Notes: generated from the letters alone by a model not told the origin. Shown: positions 50,855-59,859, numbered from the stretch's first letter. The stretch is DNA of 64,000 bases from Flavobacterium aquiphilum (GCF_027111335.1 NZ_CP114288.1:3038001-3102000), one strand, 5' to 3'. Numbers and translations: made by a program.

Positions 50855-52597
50855 TTAGCATTCGAATACATTGTTGGGATTATTGTAATAGGACTCGTTT
50901 GTTTCTTCAGCTGGTGACAGGGACCCCGCTAATGCATTTATTAAAGCCGCAATACCATCGATACGTTTTTTGTTTTTATGGCTTTCTTTTTTTGAAATCA
51001 TTACATTCCCTTTTGAATCCTCAATTGGCACACAGGCCGCCAACATCCATTCCATAACCGGATTACCGTCGTGTTTTATTTTACCGTCGTAGATAAGTTT
51101 TTCGAGCATTTTTGTAGGATGGTTCAATCTACTCATTATTTGCGACAATTCCGACACAGGAATTTCCATTTCTATTAATTCCGACAATAAACTACTAGCG
51201 TTCCACGGATCCGATTCTACGCGCTGGATATTATAATTTTCAAAATTATCACGAACGTATCTTTTTATATAATTGTAATCTACACGATTTCCGGGTGTAG
51301 CTATCATATAACCGGCATCTACCCAATAACGGTATGGTACACCGTCATTTTTACTACGACGATCGATATTTTCTTCAGGACAAAATAAGAACGGAAGCAC
51401 AAACTGATCGCCGTTTTCATCCGGCTCGGTTAAAATATCGAAAGCGGTTATATCAGCCACAGAAGACAAGTCTAATCCGGCATAAGAACCAAATTTCTGA
51501 GCTTTTTCTTTGACAACTTCTTTGTAATTATCAAATTCAACTTTATTTTTCTGCCAAATTTCAGCAGGAATCCATGCACTCAAACCATCGACCCACATGT
51601 TTAGGTGTTTGGTTTTGAAATTTGGTATCTTTGAAGGTTGGTTTATCGCTTTGATAAATTCACGCTCCATTTGATCAATATCTAAACCATGACCTAACAA
51701 CGGGTTGGCTTTATACCAATTTTCTTTATTTTGCCAATCATTTCCTTTAATATCTGATTCGTCTAAATCGTGGATCATAATCCATAGGTGATCGTCTTTT
51801 TTTACGCCACTAAGTACTTCGATAACGGAATCTTCGTAATTTTTGCAAACAGAACCTTTATTGCTTCCTGCTGTGGTTATATGCCATAAAAGAGGCTGTT
51901 TTCGCTGTACGGATGATGATTCTAGGTTTTCTTTAACAGAATCATCTTTATGAGCGTGGTACTCATCTATGATTGATAAATGAGCGTTTATACCATCCTG
52001 AGTACTGGAATCACCTCCCAATGGAGCCATATACGAGTCTGTACGCTTGAATCCTATCTTTTTTTGCTGTACAAAGAAGCCCATTTTTTGCAAAGCTCGG
52101 TTTGCAACAGGTGATTGTATGAATTGGGCGGCTTGACGCCAACAGATTTTTGCCTGATCTTCTTTGGTTGCCCCAACATAACATTCGGCTTCCATCTCCA
52201 TATCAAAAGACATACAAAAGAGAGATAATCCCGCCATTTCAGCCGATTTACCGTTTTTCTTCGCTCGTTTGTCGTAAACTGTTGATATTCTGCGTTTTCC
52301 GTCTTTATCCAACCACCCAAATACATTGTACATGGTGAACGCCTGAAACGGTTCGAGTACGAAGGGTTTTCCGGCTAGTTTTCCTTTGGTGTGGTTCAGA
52401 AACGTTGGGAAGAAATCGACAATTTTCATCCCTTTATTATGGTCTAGGTAATAACCATCCTGATCGGCAGTTTCGATCCAACTATAAAAACGCTCAACGG
52501 CTTGTTTTATCCTTTTTCCGGTCACAATTTTTCCTGCACGCACGTCGTTTGCGTATTGGAAAGGGACGGATTGAAGCATTTGAGGGGTTAGGTTCAT
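50855..52597 (-). CDS. Phage terminase large subunit
   Basis: A 580-residue DNA-packaging motor. The N-terminal ATPase has the variant Walker A RAKKNGKS (residues 111-118) and Walker B LSIIDEYHAH, the coupling region follows at WHITTAGSNK, and the RNase H-like nuclease has YAGLDLSSVADITAFD with acidic residues, then VESDPWNAS near the end. It belongs to the HK97/P27 cos-type group (Terminase_1). The small subunit is encoded about 1.4 kb upstream. Confidence 0.92.
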   Translation of the reverse strand: MNLTPQMLQSVPFQYANDVRAGKIVTGKRIKQAVERFYSWIETADQDGYYLDHNKGMKIVDFFPTFLNHTKGKLAGKPFVLEPFQAFTMYNVFGWLDKDGKRRISTVYDKRAKKNGKSAEMAGLSLFCMSFDMEMEAECYVGATKEDQAKICWRQAAQFIQSPVANRALQKMGFFVQQKKIGFKRTDSYMAPLGGDSSTQDGINAHLSIIDEYHAHKDDSVKENLESSSVQRKQPLLWHITTAGSNKGSVCKNYEDSVIEVLSGVKKDDHLWIMIHDLDESDIKGNDWQNKENWYKANPLLGHGLDIDQMEREFIKAINQPSKIPNFKTKHLNMWVDGLSAWIPAEIWQKNKVEFDNYKEVVKEKAQKFGSYAGLDLSSVADITAFDILTEPDENGDQFVLPFLFCPEENIDRRSKNDGVPYRYWVDAGYMIATPGNRVDYNYIKRYVRDNFENYNIQRVESDPWNASSLLSELIEMEIPVSELSQIMSRLNHPTKMLEKLIYDGKIKHDGNPVMEWMLAACVPIEDSKGNVMISKKESHKNKKRIDGIAALINALAGSLSPAEETNESYYNNPNNVFEC

Positions 52598-52634
52598 TTT
52601 TAATGGTTGATGGTTAATTGTTAATGGTTAATGG

Positions 52635-52748
52635 TTAATATTTTAAATTAGTCCAATGAATAATCTTTCCTTTAAAATCAGAAGAAAACCATTTTAAAAA
52701 ATTATCAACAGAGTCAAATCCATCATTATGCCTCAGCTTACTCAACAT
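52635..52748 (-). CDS. 37-residue phage protein
   Basis: A short frame (DGFDSVDNFLKWFSSDFKG, ending IIHWTNLKY) that overlaps the preceding gene's end by 11 bp. The ending resembles the C-terminal part of ASCH-like or small Bacteroidota phage proteins that I recall. It may be a separate small gene or a leftover fragment. An AT-rich TTAATGG heptamer run follows it (52601-52640). Confidence 0.4.
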   Translation of the reverse strand: MLSKLRHNDGFDSVDNFLKWFSSDFKGKIIHWTNLKY

Positions 52749-53250
52749 CGTGAATAGAAATTGCTAATCCTTTTTCAATTAATCCAAAAACATCAAAATG
52801 CCATTCTAACAATTTTTGAATAATACTATAACTCTCATTTAAAATATAAGTCGAATCAAGTTGAATAGAATTTGTTGCTTGATAAGTTGTAGAAGCTTCA
52901 GCATATCTTCCTGTGAAATCTATCGTAATATGTTTGTATTTTTCGTTATCAAAATGATTTACAAACCATTTAGGATATTTTGAAATAAGCAAAGAGCAAA
53001 GTGGGTAAAAAGTCTTCTCATTATGTTTTATTTCATTTGCTAAATCAGATAAAGGTCTTAAAATTGGCTTAAATTCTTCAAAAGAAGATAATCTACAATA
53101 TTCATCATCTGTTCCAATTCCTTTTAATTGTAATAATTCAGCTGTATCACCTGATAACCCGCCTAATTGCATTATTTCTTTATTATCATTATTAATTGTT
53201 AGAATATTATACTCTAAATAGCCTGATAAATGTTTTAATTCTAAATTCAT
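52738..53250 (-). CDS. Phage hypothetical protein
   Basis: A 170-residue soluble protein with SGYLEYNILTINNDNKE at the start, then LRPLSDLANEIKHNEKTFYP and an LDSTYILNESYSIIQKLLEWH helix at the end. Proteins of this kind occur in Bacteroidota phages near the terminase; no role is known to me. Confidence 0.65.
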   Translation of the reverse strand: MNLELKHLSGYLEYNILTINNDNKEIMQLGGLSGDTAELLQLKGIGTDDEYCRLSSFEEFKPILRPLSDLANEIKHNEKTFYPLCSLLISKYPKWFVNHFDNEKYKHITIDFTGRYAEASTTYQATNSIQLDSTYILNESYSIIQKLLEWHFDVFGLIEKGLAISIHDVE

Positions 53251-53383
53251 ATTTTTTTTGTTTTAATTGATTAATAATGTGAATAAAAAAGCCGAAGGCA
53301 TAACAAATGATAATGGCTATTTGCAGACATTTATCGCTTCGATTCAATTTTTGTAGTAGCAAACAGCCACTATCATCCACCCG

Positions 53384-53662
53384 TTATAAGCCATTTTTGT
53401 GAAGAACAGAAATTGCCAATTCGATAGCGGATTTTAAATCGTAATGATATATTCTAAAAAATCCAATTGGAGTTTCAGGATAAAATTGCAATTCAATTAC
53501 TGTATCACGTTTTATCATTTCAGCAAAAACTTTTGGATTAATATCCTTTCGTTCATCTTCTTCAATTGAGGTCTCAACAGTTTCGTAATAATCTCGATGT
53601 TGGTTTATAGTCAAAGTGACAGAACATTTACATTTATCTAATATTTTTTGTAAACTTTTCAT
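53384..53662 (-). CDS. Phage hypothetical protein
   Basis: A 92-residue protein with a KILDKCKCSVTLTINQHRDYY start and a C-terminal YDLKSAIELAISVLHKNG. No family is recognised. Gaps of about 135 bp on both sides are non-coding. Confidence 0.6.
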   Translation of the reverse strand: MKSLQKILDKCKCSVTLTINQHRDYYETVETSIEEDERKDINPKVFAEMIKRDTVIELQFYPETPIGFFRIYHYDLKSAIELAISVLHKNGL

Positions 53663-53799
53663 ACAAAAACATTTTATAACCTCGGTTTAGCAAAACTGTT
53701 GGTTTTAATTAATAATTAATTTTTTTTTATTACGTAGTCGCATTTTCCTAGCGAAAAATACTCCGTCGCTTTGTTAAGGCTTCAGCAATCCGTAACTCA

Positions 53800-53970
53800 T
53801 TATTTTTTTAATTTTTTAGATAAGTGATTATTTATAATTATATGAATTACATTTTGTTTTAAATGAAATTCTTTGGCTATTTCAGAAATACTATTAATCG
53901 GGCTGTATTTCCAACGAGAAATTATTTTTTCTTCGGTTTCGGGTGGGATTATTGTTGGTTGTACATTCAT
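53800..53970 (-). CDS. Small helix-turn-helix protein next to terminase
   Basis: A 56-residue frame starting 1 bp after the small terminase stop. Residues 20-50 (SPINSISEIAKEFHLKQNVI) fit a helix-turn-helix. The tight spacing with the terminase small subunit and the DNA-binding fold suggest it helps recognise the packaging site or regulates the late unit; this is inference. Confidence 0.5.
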   Translation of the reverse strand: MNVQPTIIPPETEEKIISRWKYSPINSISEIAKEFHLKQNVIHIIINNHLSKKLKK

Positions 53971-53971
53971 T

Positions 53972-54403
53972 TTACCCGTGGTTTTGATTTAAAAAGGCAT
54001 CGAATAAATCCGTTTGATTTGGATCTGTGGTTGCTTTTAGTTCTTTTTCAGATTTTGGATCTAAACCAAAAAGCTTAAAGCATTTCAAAAGAGTATCTTC
54101 GGCATTATTTTTTAAGGTCAACTCTACAGAAATATTTTGTGCTCCTGAATTAAATTTTTGACGATAACCAGAACCGTATTCTTTTTTGTTTTTTTCTTTT
54201 ATTTCAGAAACAGCAAATTGAAATTGTGCCATAGCTTCAGCATATATTTCCAAAGCATTTAGATAAGTATCTTTCAAGCGATCTTTTTTCGCTAAAACAT
54301 TACCCATGTGTTTGTAAAACTTTTTTGCTTCATCCGTCAAATACATCGGCGGTTTTGGACAAACCAATAATGTATCTTTACCTCTATTAATCGAAATCTC
54401 CAT
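53972..54403 (-). CDS. Phage terminase small subunit, P27 family
   Basis: A 143-residue protein matching P27-type small terminases: CPKPPMYLTDEAKKFYKHMG, LKDTYLNALEIYAEAMAQFQ and GLDPKSEKELKA. Small subunits bind the cos or pac site and load the large subunit. The HNH gene lies 96 bp upstream, the usual HNH-TerS-TerL order of cos phages. Confidence 0.85.
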   Translation of the reverse strand: MEISINRGKDTLLVCPKPPMYLTDEAKKFYKHMGNVLAKKDRLKDTYLNALEIYAEAMAQFQFAVSEIKEKNKKEYGSGYRQKFNSGAQNISVELTLKNNAEDTLLKCFKLFGLDPKSEKELKATTDPNQTDLFDAFLNQNHG

Positions 54404-54499
54404 AACTAAACTTTTTAAATATTAAATATTCTTACCCCCCCTTCAAAAACTAACTCCGAGTAAAATTCCAACTGAACAGCGATGTAAGGACCATCCGAC
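54404..54499. other. Possible cos-site region
   Basis: A 96-bp gap between the HNH and small terminase genes, with a run of seven C (54435-54441) and repeated GGGGTA words on the minus strand. In HK97-type phages with an HNH next to the terminase genes, cos is often here. The cut site cannot be read from sequence. Confidence 0.3.
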
Positions 54500-54817
54500 T
54501 CAACGAGATTTTACCCCATACCCCCTAGATTCGTTTGCAGATTTTTTATTATGACATTTTTCACATAAACTTTGAAAATTACTTTCATTCAAAGGTTCAC
54601 CACCTTGCTTAATCGGTATCTTATGATCGACAACCGTTGCCGCTGTAACTTCGCCATTTTCTTCGCAATGCACACACAAAGGATTTTTATTTATAAAAGC
54701 TTTTCGTGCTTTACGCCAAGGCCATGAGTTATAAAACTTATCATCCTTAAGTTCACGATCAAAAGCAACTCTTTCTTTAACCCAACTTCTTACTACTTTC
54801 TTTGGTTTATTTGCCAT
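54500..54817 (-). CDS. HNH endonuclease
   Basis: A 105-residue HNH nuclease: CVHCEENGEVTAATVVDHK with a zinc Cys pair and the catalytic His (VVDHKIP), Asn in LNESNFQSLC and the second Cys pair CEKCHNKK with the final His. Such phage HNH proteins work with the terminase at cos. It begins 3 bp after the DnaB helicase stop. Confidence 0.88.
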   Translation of the reverse strand: MANKPKKVVRSWVKERVAFDRELKDDKFYNSWPWRKARKAFINKNPLCVHCEENGEVTAATVVDHKIPIKQGGEPLNESNFQSLCEKCHNKKSANESRGYGVKSR

Positions 54818-54819
54818 AA

Positions 54820-56307
54820 CTAAAAATCAATTCCGTTATCATGTTCAACATCAACATCAAATACATCACCAGGATTCATATAAGGCAATGAACTAAGATG
54901 TGATATTTCTTCAACAACTTCCTGATCTGTAAACTTTGTTTTGTTTTCATCAAAGTGCAATCCTAAAGTCCCCAATCCACCAGCTCTATACTTTGCCACG
55001 ATGAACTCAGTATTACATCCGTCCGAAAGAATGCTTTCATCCGGTCCCATGCCGTAGTAAGCAGGACGGAAAAGAAAAGCCACTATATCAGCATCCTGTT
55101 CAATATCACCGCTTTCTTTCAAATGATTCAACATCGGGCGTTTGCTAGATGTACTTTCAACTGCTCTACTCAATTGAGCCAAACCAATCACAGTGATATT
55201 CAATTCTTTTGCCAAAGCTTTCAAACCTTGTGAGGTTTGTCCTGTTCGCTTTCTGATATCATCATCACCGCCAGCCAGCTGAATATAATCAACAATCAAT
55301 TCTTTGATATCGTACTTACGTTTCAAAAGCCTAGCCTTTCTTTTTATTTCACCAATGGTAAGAGCTGGGCGTTCATCGATATATATCGGCAACGACTTCA
55401 TTTCGTCAACTTTAGCACGCAACGTATTAAAATATTGCACTTTATCGAATCCAGTTTTAGTCAACTGATTCAAATGAAAATTACTATTCACAGCCACCGA
55501 ACGAATAGCCAATTGTATCGTACTCATTTCCATCGAAACAAAACCAACACCAACACCATCTTTCGCAGCCGCAATCATCGTGTTAATCGTAAAGGCTGTT
55601 TTTCCCATACCAGGGCGTGCCCCAATAACGACGAAATCACTAGGTTGCCAACCTCCAAAATGCCTATCTAACTTTGTGAATCCTGTCTTAACCCCCAAGA
55701 CTTCACCGTCTTTTGCATTCGATAAAACTTCAACATTTTTCATGACATGTTCCAATGCTTCAGAAAAACTCATATCGCTTTTACCTCGGGAAACAACATC
55801 ATTTATCATCGCACTTTCTGTATCCATTCTGTCCAAAAGAGAAAATACATCAATCGTATCATCGTAGGCCGCTTCAATAGATTCGCTTGCAATTTGAATT
55901 ACTTTTCTTCGCATAAAGCTTTGCAAAACGATATGAGCGTGGTAATTTATATGCGCTCCCGAAGCCACTTTTTGAGTTAATCCAATCAAATAAAAATCAC
56001 CGCCCGCATAATCCAAATTCCCTTGTATTCTCAATTCAGCAGAAACCGTAAGTAAATCAACCTGTTTAGAACTGTCAACTAAAGTCTTAATTGCTCTGAA
56101 AATAAATTTGTGATTGTCACGGTAAAAAACTTCCTCAGAAGAAAACACCTGAAACAATTCGTCGATACTTGCCGGATCAATCATCATCGCTCCCAAAATT
56201 GCTTCCTCCAATTCGATTGCCTGAGGCGGCACTTTTCCTTTTTCCAACTGTAAAACCTTTCCGACTTGGTAATTATTTTTTGAATATGGTTTGATTTGAG
56301 TTTCCAT
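54820..56307 (-). CDS. Replicative DNA helicase, DnaB family
   Basis: A 495-residue DnaB-type helicase that opens DNA ahead of the phage replication fork. The N-terminal dimerisation domain begins PPQAIELEEAILGAMMIDP; the RecA-like core has Walker A GARPGMGKTAF (about residue 220), Walker B ELIVDYIQL, and the VIGLAQLSRAVE and DIEQDADIVAFLFRP motifs. It overlaps the stop of the initiator gene (start at 56307), and the pair is likely co-expressed. Confidence 0.93.
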   Translation of the reverse strand: METQIKPYSKNNYQVGKVLQLEKGKVPPQAIELEEAILGAMMIDPASIDELFQVFSSEEVFYRDNHKFIFRAIKTLVDSSKQVDLLTVSAELRIQGNLDYAGGDFYLIGLTQKVASGAHINYHAHIVLQSFMRRKVIQIASESIEAAYDDTIDVFSLLDRMDTESAMINDVVSRGKSDMSFSEALEHVMKNVEVLSNAKDGEVLGVKTGFTKLDRHFGGWQPSDFVVIGARPGMGKTAFTINTMIAAAKDGVGVGFVSMEMSTIQLAIRSVAVNSNFHLNQLTKTGFDKVQYFNTLRAKVDEMKSLPIYIDERPALTIGEIKRKARLLKRKYDIKELIVDYIQLAGGDDDIRKRTGQTSQGLKALAKELNITVIGLAQLSRAVESTSSKRPMLNHLKESGDIEQDADIVAFLFRPAYYGMGPDESILSDGCNTEFIVAKYRAGGLGTLGLHFDENKTKFTDQEVVEEISHLSSLPYMNPGDVFDVDVEHDNGIDF

Positions 56308-57005
56308 TAATCTAATTTTTTGGATGATGGCATTGATTTATAATTCAATTCACTTGCAGGAATTTTAGTTTTTTCTTTGTTTAGATTCTGAATGTAGTTT
56401 ATCGCAAATCGGGTCAATCTTGCCGAAATTATTTTTGTGGTAAATTCCAAACCTTCTTCATCAATTTTACAGTTAAATAATTCTTTGAATTTTTCCCATT
56501 CTTTCAAATCAAAATTTTTCATAAATCTCATTTGAAAATTATCCCATTCAGAAGGTGAATTTTTTTCAAAAAAAGCGAGTGCTTTTTCCTCTCTATTCAT
56601 TGTATTATTAATTGTATTATTCATCCTTATATTTGACTTGATCTTTTTGTCAATAGGTATTGATTTTTTTGTCAATACCCTATTGATCTTTTTGTCAATA
56701 GGTATTGACTTTTTTGTCAATAGGTCGGGTGTAGCTTCTTTAAGGAAAATCTGTCTTTTATTTCCCTCTTTTTTATGGATTTCGACAACCAAATAACCAC
56801 GGTTTGCCAGCTGAGATATCCAGCGAGAAATCGTTTCCAGCGACACTTTATACAATTCAGCAAAATACTCGTTACCAGCCCAACAAAAGCCCTCACGACC
56901 ACACAAAGCCGTAATTTCACCATACAAAAGCTTTGCATTAGGCTTCAAAAAATCATCATACCGAATATTTGCCGGAATGATAGCGTAAAAATTTGGCTGA
57001 TTCAT
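56307..57005 (-). CDS. Phage replication initiator-like HTH protein
   Basis: A 232-residue protein with an N-terminal winged helix (FCWAGNEYFAELYKVSLETI, RWISQLANRGYLVVEI) like the DnaD/replication-initiator type. In the middle are two copies of LTKKSIPIDKKI (residues about 96-122), which come from DNA repeats (iterons) described separately. The C-terminal 90 residues are helical. It is directly followed by DnaB and probably loads it at the origin. Confidence 0.75.
   Translation of the reverse strand: MNQPNFYAIIPANIRYDDFLKPNAKLLYGEITALCGREGFCWAGNEYFAELYKVSLETISRWISQLANRGYLVVEIHKKEGNKRQIFLKEATPDLLTKKSIPIDKKINRVLTKKSIPIDKKIKSNIRMNNTINNTMNREEKALAFFEKNSPSEWDNFQMRFMKNFDLKEWEKFKELFNCKIDEEGLEFTTKIISARLTRFAINYIQNLNKEKTKIPASELNYKSMPSSKKLD
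56644..56722. repeat. Four iterons, probable phage replication origin
   Basis: Exact 12-bp copies of TTTTTGTCAATA begin at 56644, 56666, 56689 and 56711, so spacing is 22, 23 and 22 bp, about two helix turns. They lie inside the initiator gene, as in the lambda O gene. The minus-strand reading alternates between two frames (LTKK and IDKK), which shows the DNA word is kept, not the peptide. Confidence 0.7.
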
Positions 57006-57008
57006 AAC

Positions 57009-57458
57009 TTATTTACCGTTAAATAGTTTAATCAAATTAATACGGCTATTTTCCATATTAACAGCAGTTTGAGCCATAGACGTAAGCATTTTAGCCTTTA
57101 CTTCCAAAACTTTCATATCAGCATCCGAAGCGTTTTCAATAGCATCAATAAGACTATCAAAACTTTGATTTATTTTACCAAAAACGCCAGGCATTTCAGG
57201 AACAATTATAGCCTTATTTTTAATCGGAATTTCAGCAGGAACAAACGAAGATTTTGATTCATTTACCGGACTGCAATTTTTTTCGACTTTATTATAAAAA
57301 TCAACAAAACGATCAACAGGTATAGGAATCGTTTCTTTGTTTGTTAGAACCATAATATTTGAGTTCACTTTTTTGCAACTCAAAAAACACAATTCTTTAC
57401 CGTTATGACTGAATTTTTTATCAGTCAGCAATGCCGTTAATTTTTCTGTTACGTCCAT
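57009..57458 (-). CDS. Phage hypothetical protein
   Basis: A 149-residue soluble protein with LCFLSCKKVNSNIMVLTNKE near residue 30 and a helical C-terminus (DADMKVLEVKAKMLTSMAQ). It overlaps the end of the Myb/HNH-type gene by 38 bp and ends 3 bp before the initiator gene. The role is unknown. Confidence 0.65.
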   Translation of the reverse strand: MDVTEKLTALLTDKKFSHNGKELCFLSCKKVNSNIMVLTNKETIPIPVDRFVDFYNKVEKNCSPVNESKSSFVPAEIPIKNKAIIVPEMPGVFGKINQSFDSLIDAIENASDADMKVLEVKAKMLTSMAQTAVNMENSRINLIKLFNGK

Positions 57459-58188
57459 TTATTTTTTTATTAATGGTTATTATTTTTCTTTTGACTTCAA
57501 TCATTTCAGGATGATTATCGATAATCTCTTTTATCATTTCAGGATCGGTAACTCTAAAAATTCGCTTGACAAAAGCAACATCAGTCATATTATTTTTTTC
57601 CAATAATTCGGAACGGGTAATTTTTACTAAATTTTCTTTCAAAACATTCATTCCGTCACCATCCAAATGAAAAATAATATCCGTAGGTTTCAATTCTTCA
57701 TTATGGTATTTTTCATATAAATACCTAGAAAACCGAACAAACTTTCCATCAATTTTGATATCATAAAAACTTCTATCTGAAGTCTCGTCATATGTCAATC
57801 TTAAATTTCCGTTTGGAACTGTTTTTTCAGAAACCCTACCTTGTTTAAAACAACCCCTATTCGTTTTTTTTAAAAATTTTAACTCATCATCAGATCGTTT
57901 TAAACCCAAAATTATCATGCGTTTTGTGATAGACTTTGCCGTTCTCTTTAAGTCACGTCCTATCTCAAAATTTCCTTTTTTTTGATAATTTTCCCTGATA
58001 TAAATATCATCTTTAGTATTGTATCTTTTAAAAGTTTGACGCCTAAAACCCAACACACCAAGCTTCCAGTATATTTGCTTTCGATCACGATCAGGAAGAA
58101 AAACAAGTAACTCCCGAAGCGGAATATTCCAATTTTCACGCAAAATCGCTATTTCCTGCTCAGTCCATTTTTTCAACCTCATAGACAT
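57421..58188 (-). CDS. Myb/SANT-like and HNH-like phage protein
   Basis: A 255-residue protein. The first 100 residues hold two Myb/HTH-like modules (WTEQEIAILRENWNIPLREL and KDDIYIRENYQKKGNFEIG), which bind DNA. Residues about 140-200 resemble an HNH_3 nuclease (FSRYLYEKYHNEELKP, then IIFHLDGDGMNVLKENLV, where His and Asn fit). This is the design of a phage homing-type or intron-like endonuclease, though some catalytic residues may be lost. It overlaps both neighbours slightly. Confidence 0.6.
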   Translation of the reverse strand: MSMRLKKWTEQEIAILRENWNIPLRELLVFLPDRDRKQIYWKLGVLGFRRQTFKRYNTKDDIYIRENYQKKGNFEIGRDLKRTAKSITKRMIILGLKRSDDELKFLKKTNRGCFKQGRVSEKTVPNGNLRLTYDETSDRSFYDIKIDGKFVRFSRYLYEKYHNEELKPTDIIFHLDGDGMNVLKENLVKITRSELLEKNNMTDVAFVKRIFRVTDPEMIKEIIDNHPEMIEVKRKIITINKKINGRNRKINGIAD

Positions 58189-58459
58189 TTTGAATTATAG
58201 AATTAATTTTATTTTCAAAATCAGGTTTTGTTTTCATCAAAAACTCAACTTCCAAAATCACCGTAGGCACGTACAAATACGAAATACTATATTTCGTAGC
58301 TATTGCCCTAGCATTGTAATTTTGAGCTTTAGACAAAATAAAAACAATCACTTTCTTTACCAATGAATCCCGAAGGCTCACGATTTCCGAAACCCTGCAA
58401 CCAAATTCCACGCTTATCGCCTGTTCTAGTTTGTCGGTATCGAAAGTGATTGTTTGCAT
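58160..58459 (-). CDS. Phage protein with a DnaA domain IV-like pattern
   Basis: A 99-residue protein. The region AISVEFGCRVSEIVS, then KKVIVFILSKAQNYNARAIA, resembles the helix arrangement of DnaA domain IV (DNA-binding HTH), but the similarity is weak. If it binds DNA, it may act in early phage replication. It overlaps the Myb/HNH gene by 29 bp. Confidence 0.5.
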   Translation of the reverse strand: MQTITFDTDKLEQAISVEFGCRVSEIVSLRDSLVKKVIVFILSKAQNYNARAIATKYSISYLYVPTVILEVEFLMKTKPDFENKINSIIQNVYEVEKMD

Positions 58460-58462
58460 ATT

Positions 58463-59173
58463 TTACAATTCAAAAATTTTCAACTCCGGGTGCATTTCCT
58501 GAATTTCTTCCAATTGCTTGTCTAAAATCTCTCTTGATTGCATATCGATCAATTCTTTCAAATCAGGAGAAACCAAAGAGCAATCAAATGAAGCTGTGAT
58601 ACTAATTTCAACCTCCAAGCGTTGTTTTGGCTGACCAATAAAAACAGGCAATTCCAAATAGAATTTTTCAGGAATATTCGACTCTACAACCTCATTAATC
58701 AAAGCACGTTTATTACCTCTTCCATCTGCTTTTGCCTCAATATCACGGTTAACGTTTCCTTCAAATTCTCTTAGTCTTGAAACCAACTTCATCGCATAGT
58801 CTTTGTTTTCAAAATAATGACGATTCATTTTGATAAAATCAGACAATTCAAAAGGACTATATGTTTTACCGGAATTGATATTGAATTTTTTCAAATCGGG
58901 ATGCAGTTTCAAAACCCCCTCAATAAAATCCGGATTTCGCTCACGGGCATCATACAGCAATTTGATGTACAATTCATCGTAGCAAAATTCAATTTTTGAA
59001 TGCTTGATAATTTCAGGGTCCACAACTTTTTTTGACAGGTATTCCAAAGCCGAATTTATAGAACCGCCTTTTACCTCAATTGCTTTTTTATGAAATACCG
59101 GTTCAGCAGTACCTTTTAAAATCACTAATTCTTTCACACCGTTTTCTACGGTAATTTTTAAATTTTCTTCCAT
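58463..59173 (-). CDS. Phage early protein, unknown
   Basis: A 236-residue soluble protein, mixed helix and strand, with YSPFELSDFIKMNRHYFENK in the middle and REILDKQLEEIQEMHPELK at the end. I do not recognise a family with certainty. It is 3 bp from the DnaA-like gene and is likely part of the early DNA-metabolism set. Confidence 0.65.
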   Translation of the reverse strand: MEENLKITVENGVKELVILKGTAEPVFHKKAIEVKGGSINSALEYLSKKVVDPEIIKHSKIEFCYDELYIKLLYDARERNPDFIEGVLKLHPDLKKFNINSGKTYSPFELSDFIKMNRHYFENKDYAMKLVSRLREFEGNVNRDIEAKADGRGNKRALINEVVESNIPEKFYLELPVFIGQPKQRLEVEISITASFDCSLVSPDLKELIDMQSREILDKQLEEIQEMHPELKIFEL

Positions 59174-59176
59174 TTT

Positions 59177-59554
59177 TTAACTAGATTTTCTTAAATGTTC
59201 CGTTATACTATATTGCATTTCATCAGGGGTAAGATTGCGTTCGAAAACCAAAATCCCCGCTTTTGAATAATAGCCCATTTTACCCGCTTCAATGTCTTTT
59301 ATTAAATAGACATCTTCCTTCACTTCCTCAACCCGTGAACGAATCATTTGGAGGTTTTTGGCAATTTCCTGTTTCACCGGTTTTGTTGCTGCTTTAAAAA
59401 CTTCCTTCGCTACCTTCAAAACCTGTTCAGCCTTATCAACCGTAATCATATCCTGAGATAAATGCGATTGTAGTTCCTGAATTTCACCGTTACTCAATTC
59501 ACGGGAATAATTAAAACTTTCCGTTCTATCGGCATTGTCCTTCAATAGCCGCAA
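59177..59554 (-). CDS. Phage early protein, unknown
   Basis: A 125-residue, highly charged helical protein (LSNGEIQELQSHLSQDM, AKEVFKAATKPVKQEIAKN). Its small strand segment near the end (MGYYSKAGILVFERNLTPDE) is common in Bacteroidota phage early proteins. Function unknown. Confidence 0.65.
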   Translation of the reverse strand: MRLLKDNADRTESFNYSRELSNGEIQELQSHLSQDMITVDKAEQVLKVAKEVFKAATKPVKQEIAKNLQMIRSRVEEVKEDVYLIKDIEAGKMGYYSKAGILVFERNLTPDEMQYSITEHLRKSS

Positions 59555-59622
59555 TCGCTCTTCGGGCGAATCACTTTAAAAAATTTGTTTTTCCATTTTT
59601 ATATTTATTTTTTATTGATTAC

Positions 59623-59859
59623 TTAAAACAATTCCCCACAATCAGTACACTTAAAATGCTTTTCAGGATGTACATCTGTATAAACCAAATTATCGTGCTG
59701 ACATTCATCATAAAACTCTTTCAAAAGTTGTTTTTTCTTAATATGAATTTTCCAAAAACATACAGAAAGCCCATACAAAATGAAAAACAGCGTAAAATAC
59801 GCACCCACAACAATTGCAATTACCAATATGCAGGCTAGGTCTATCATAATTTCTATCAT
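59623..59859 (-). CDS. Small membrane protein with zinc ribbon
   Basis: A 78-residue protein with a membrane helix (residues 5-33) and a C-terminal ribbon CQHDN...CTDCGELF with three Cys and a His that fit zinc binding. No family name can be given. It may anchor a DNA- or protein-binding knuckle to the membrane. Confidence 0.6.
   Translation of the reverse strand: MIEIMIDLACILVIAIVVGAYFTLFFILYGLSVCFWKIHIKKKQLLKEFYDECQHDNLVYTDVHPEKHFKCTDCGELF

Noticed and set aside
53752..53799. GTCGCTTTGTTAAGGCTTC-type sequence as another copy of the dispersed repeat
   Set aside because: Only a few short words agree with the repeat at 21837 and 27696; no continuous match.
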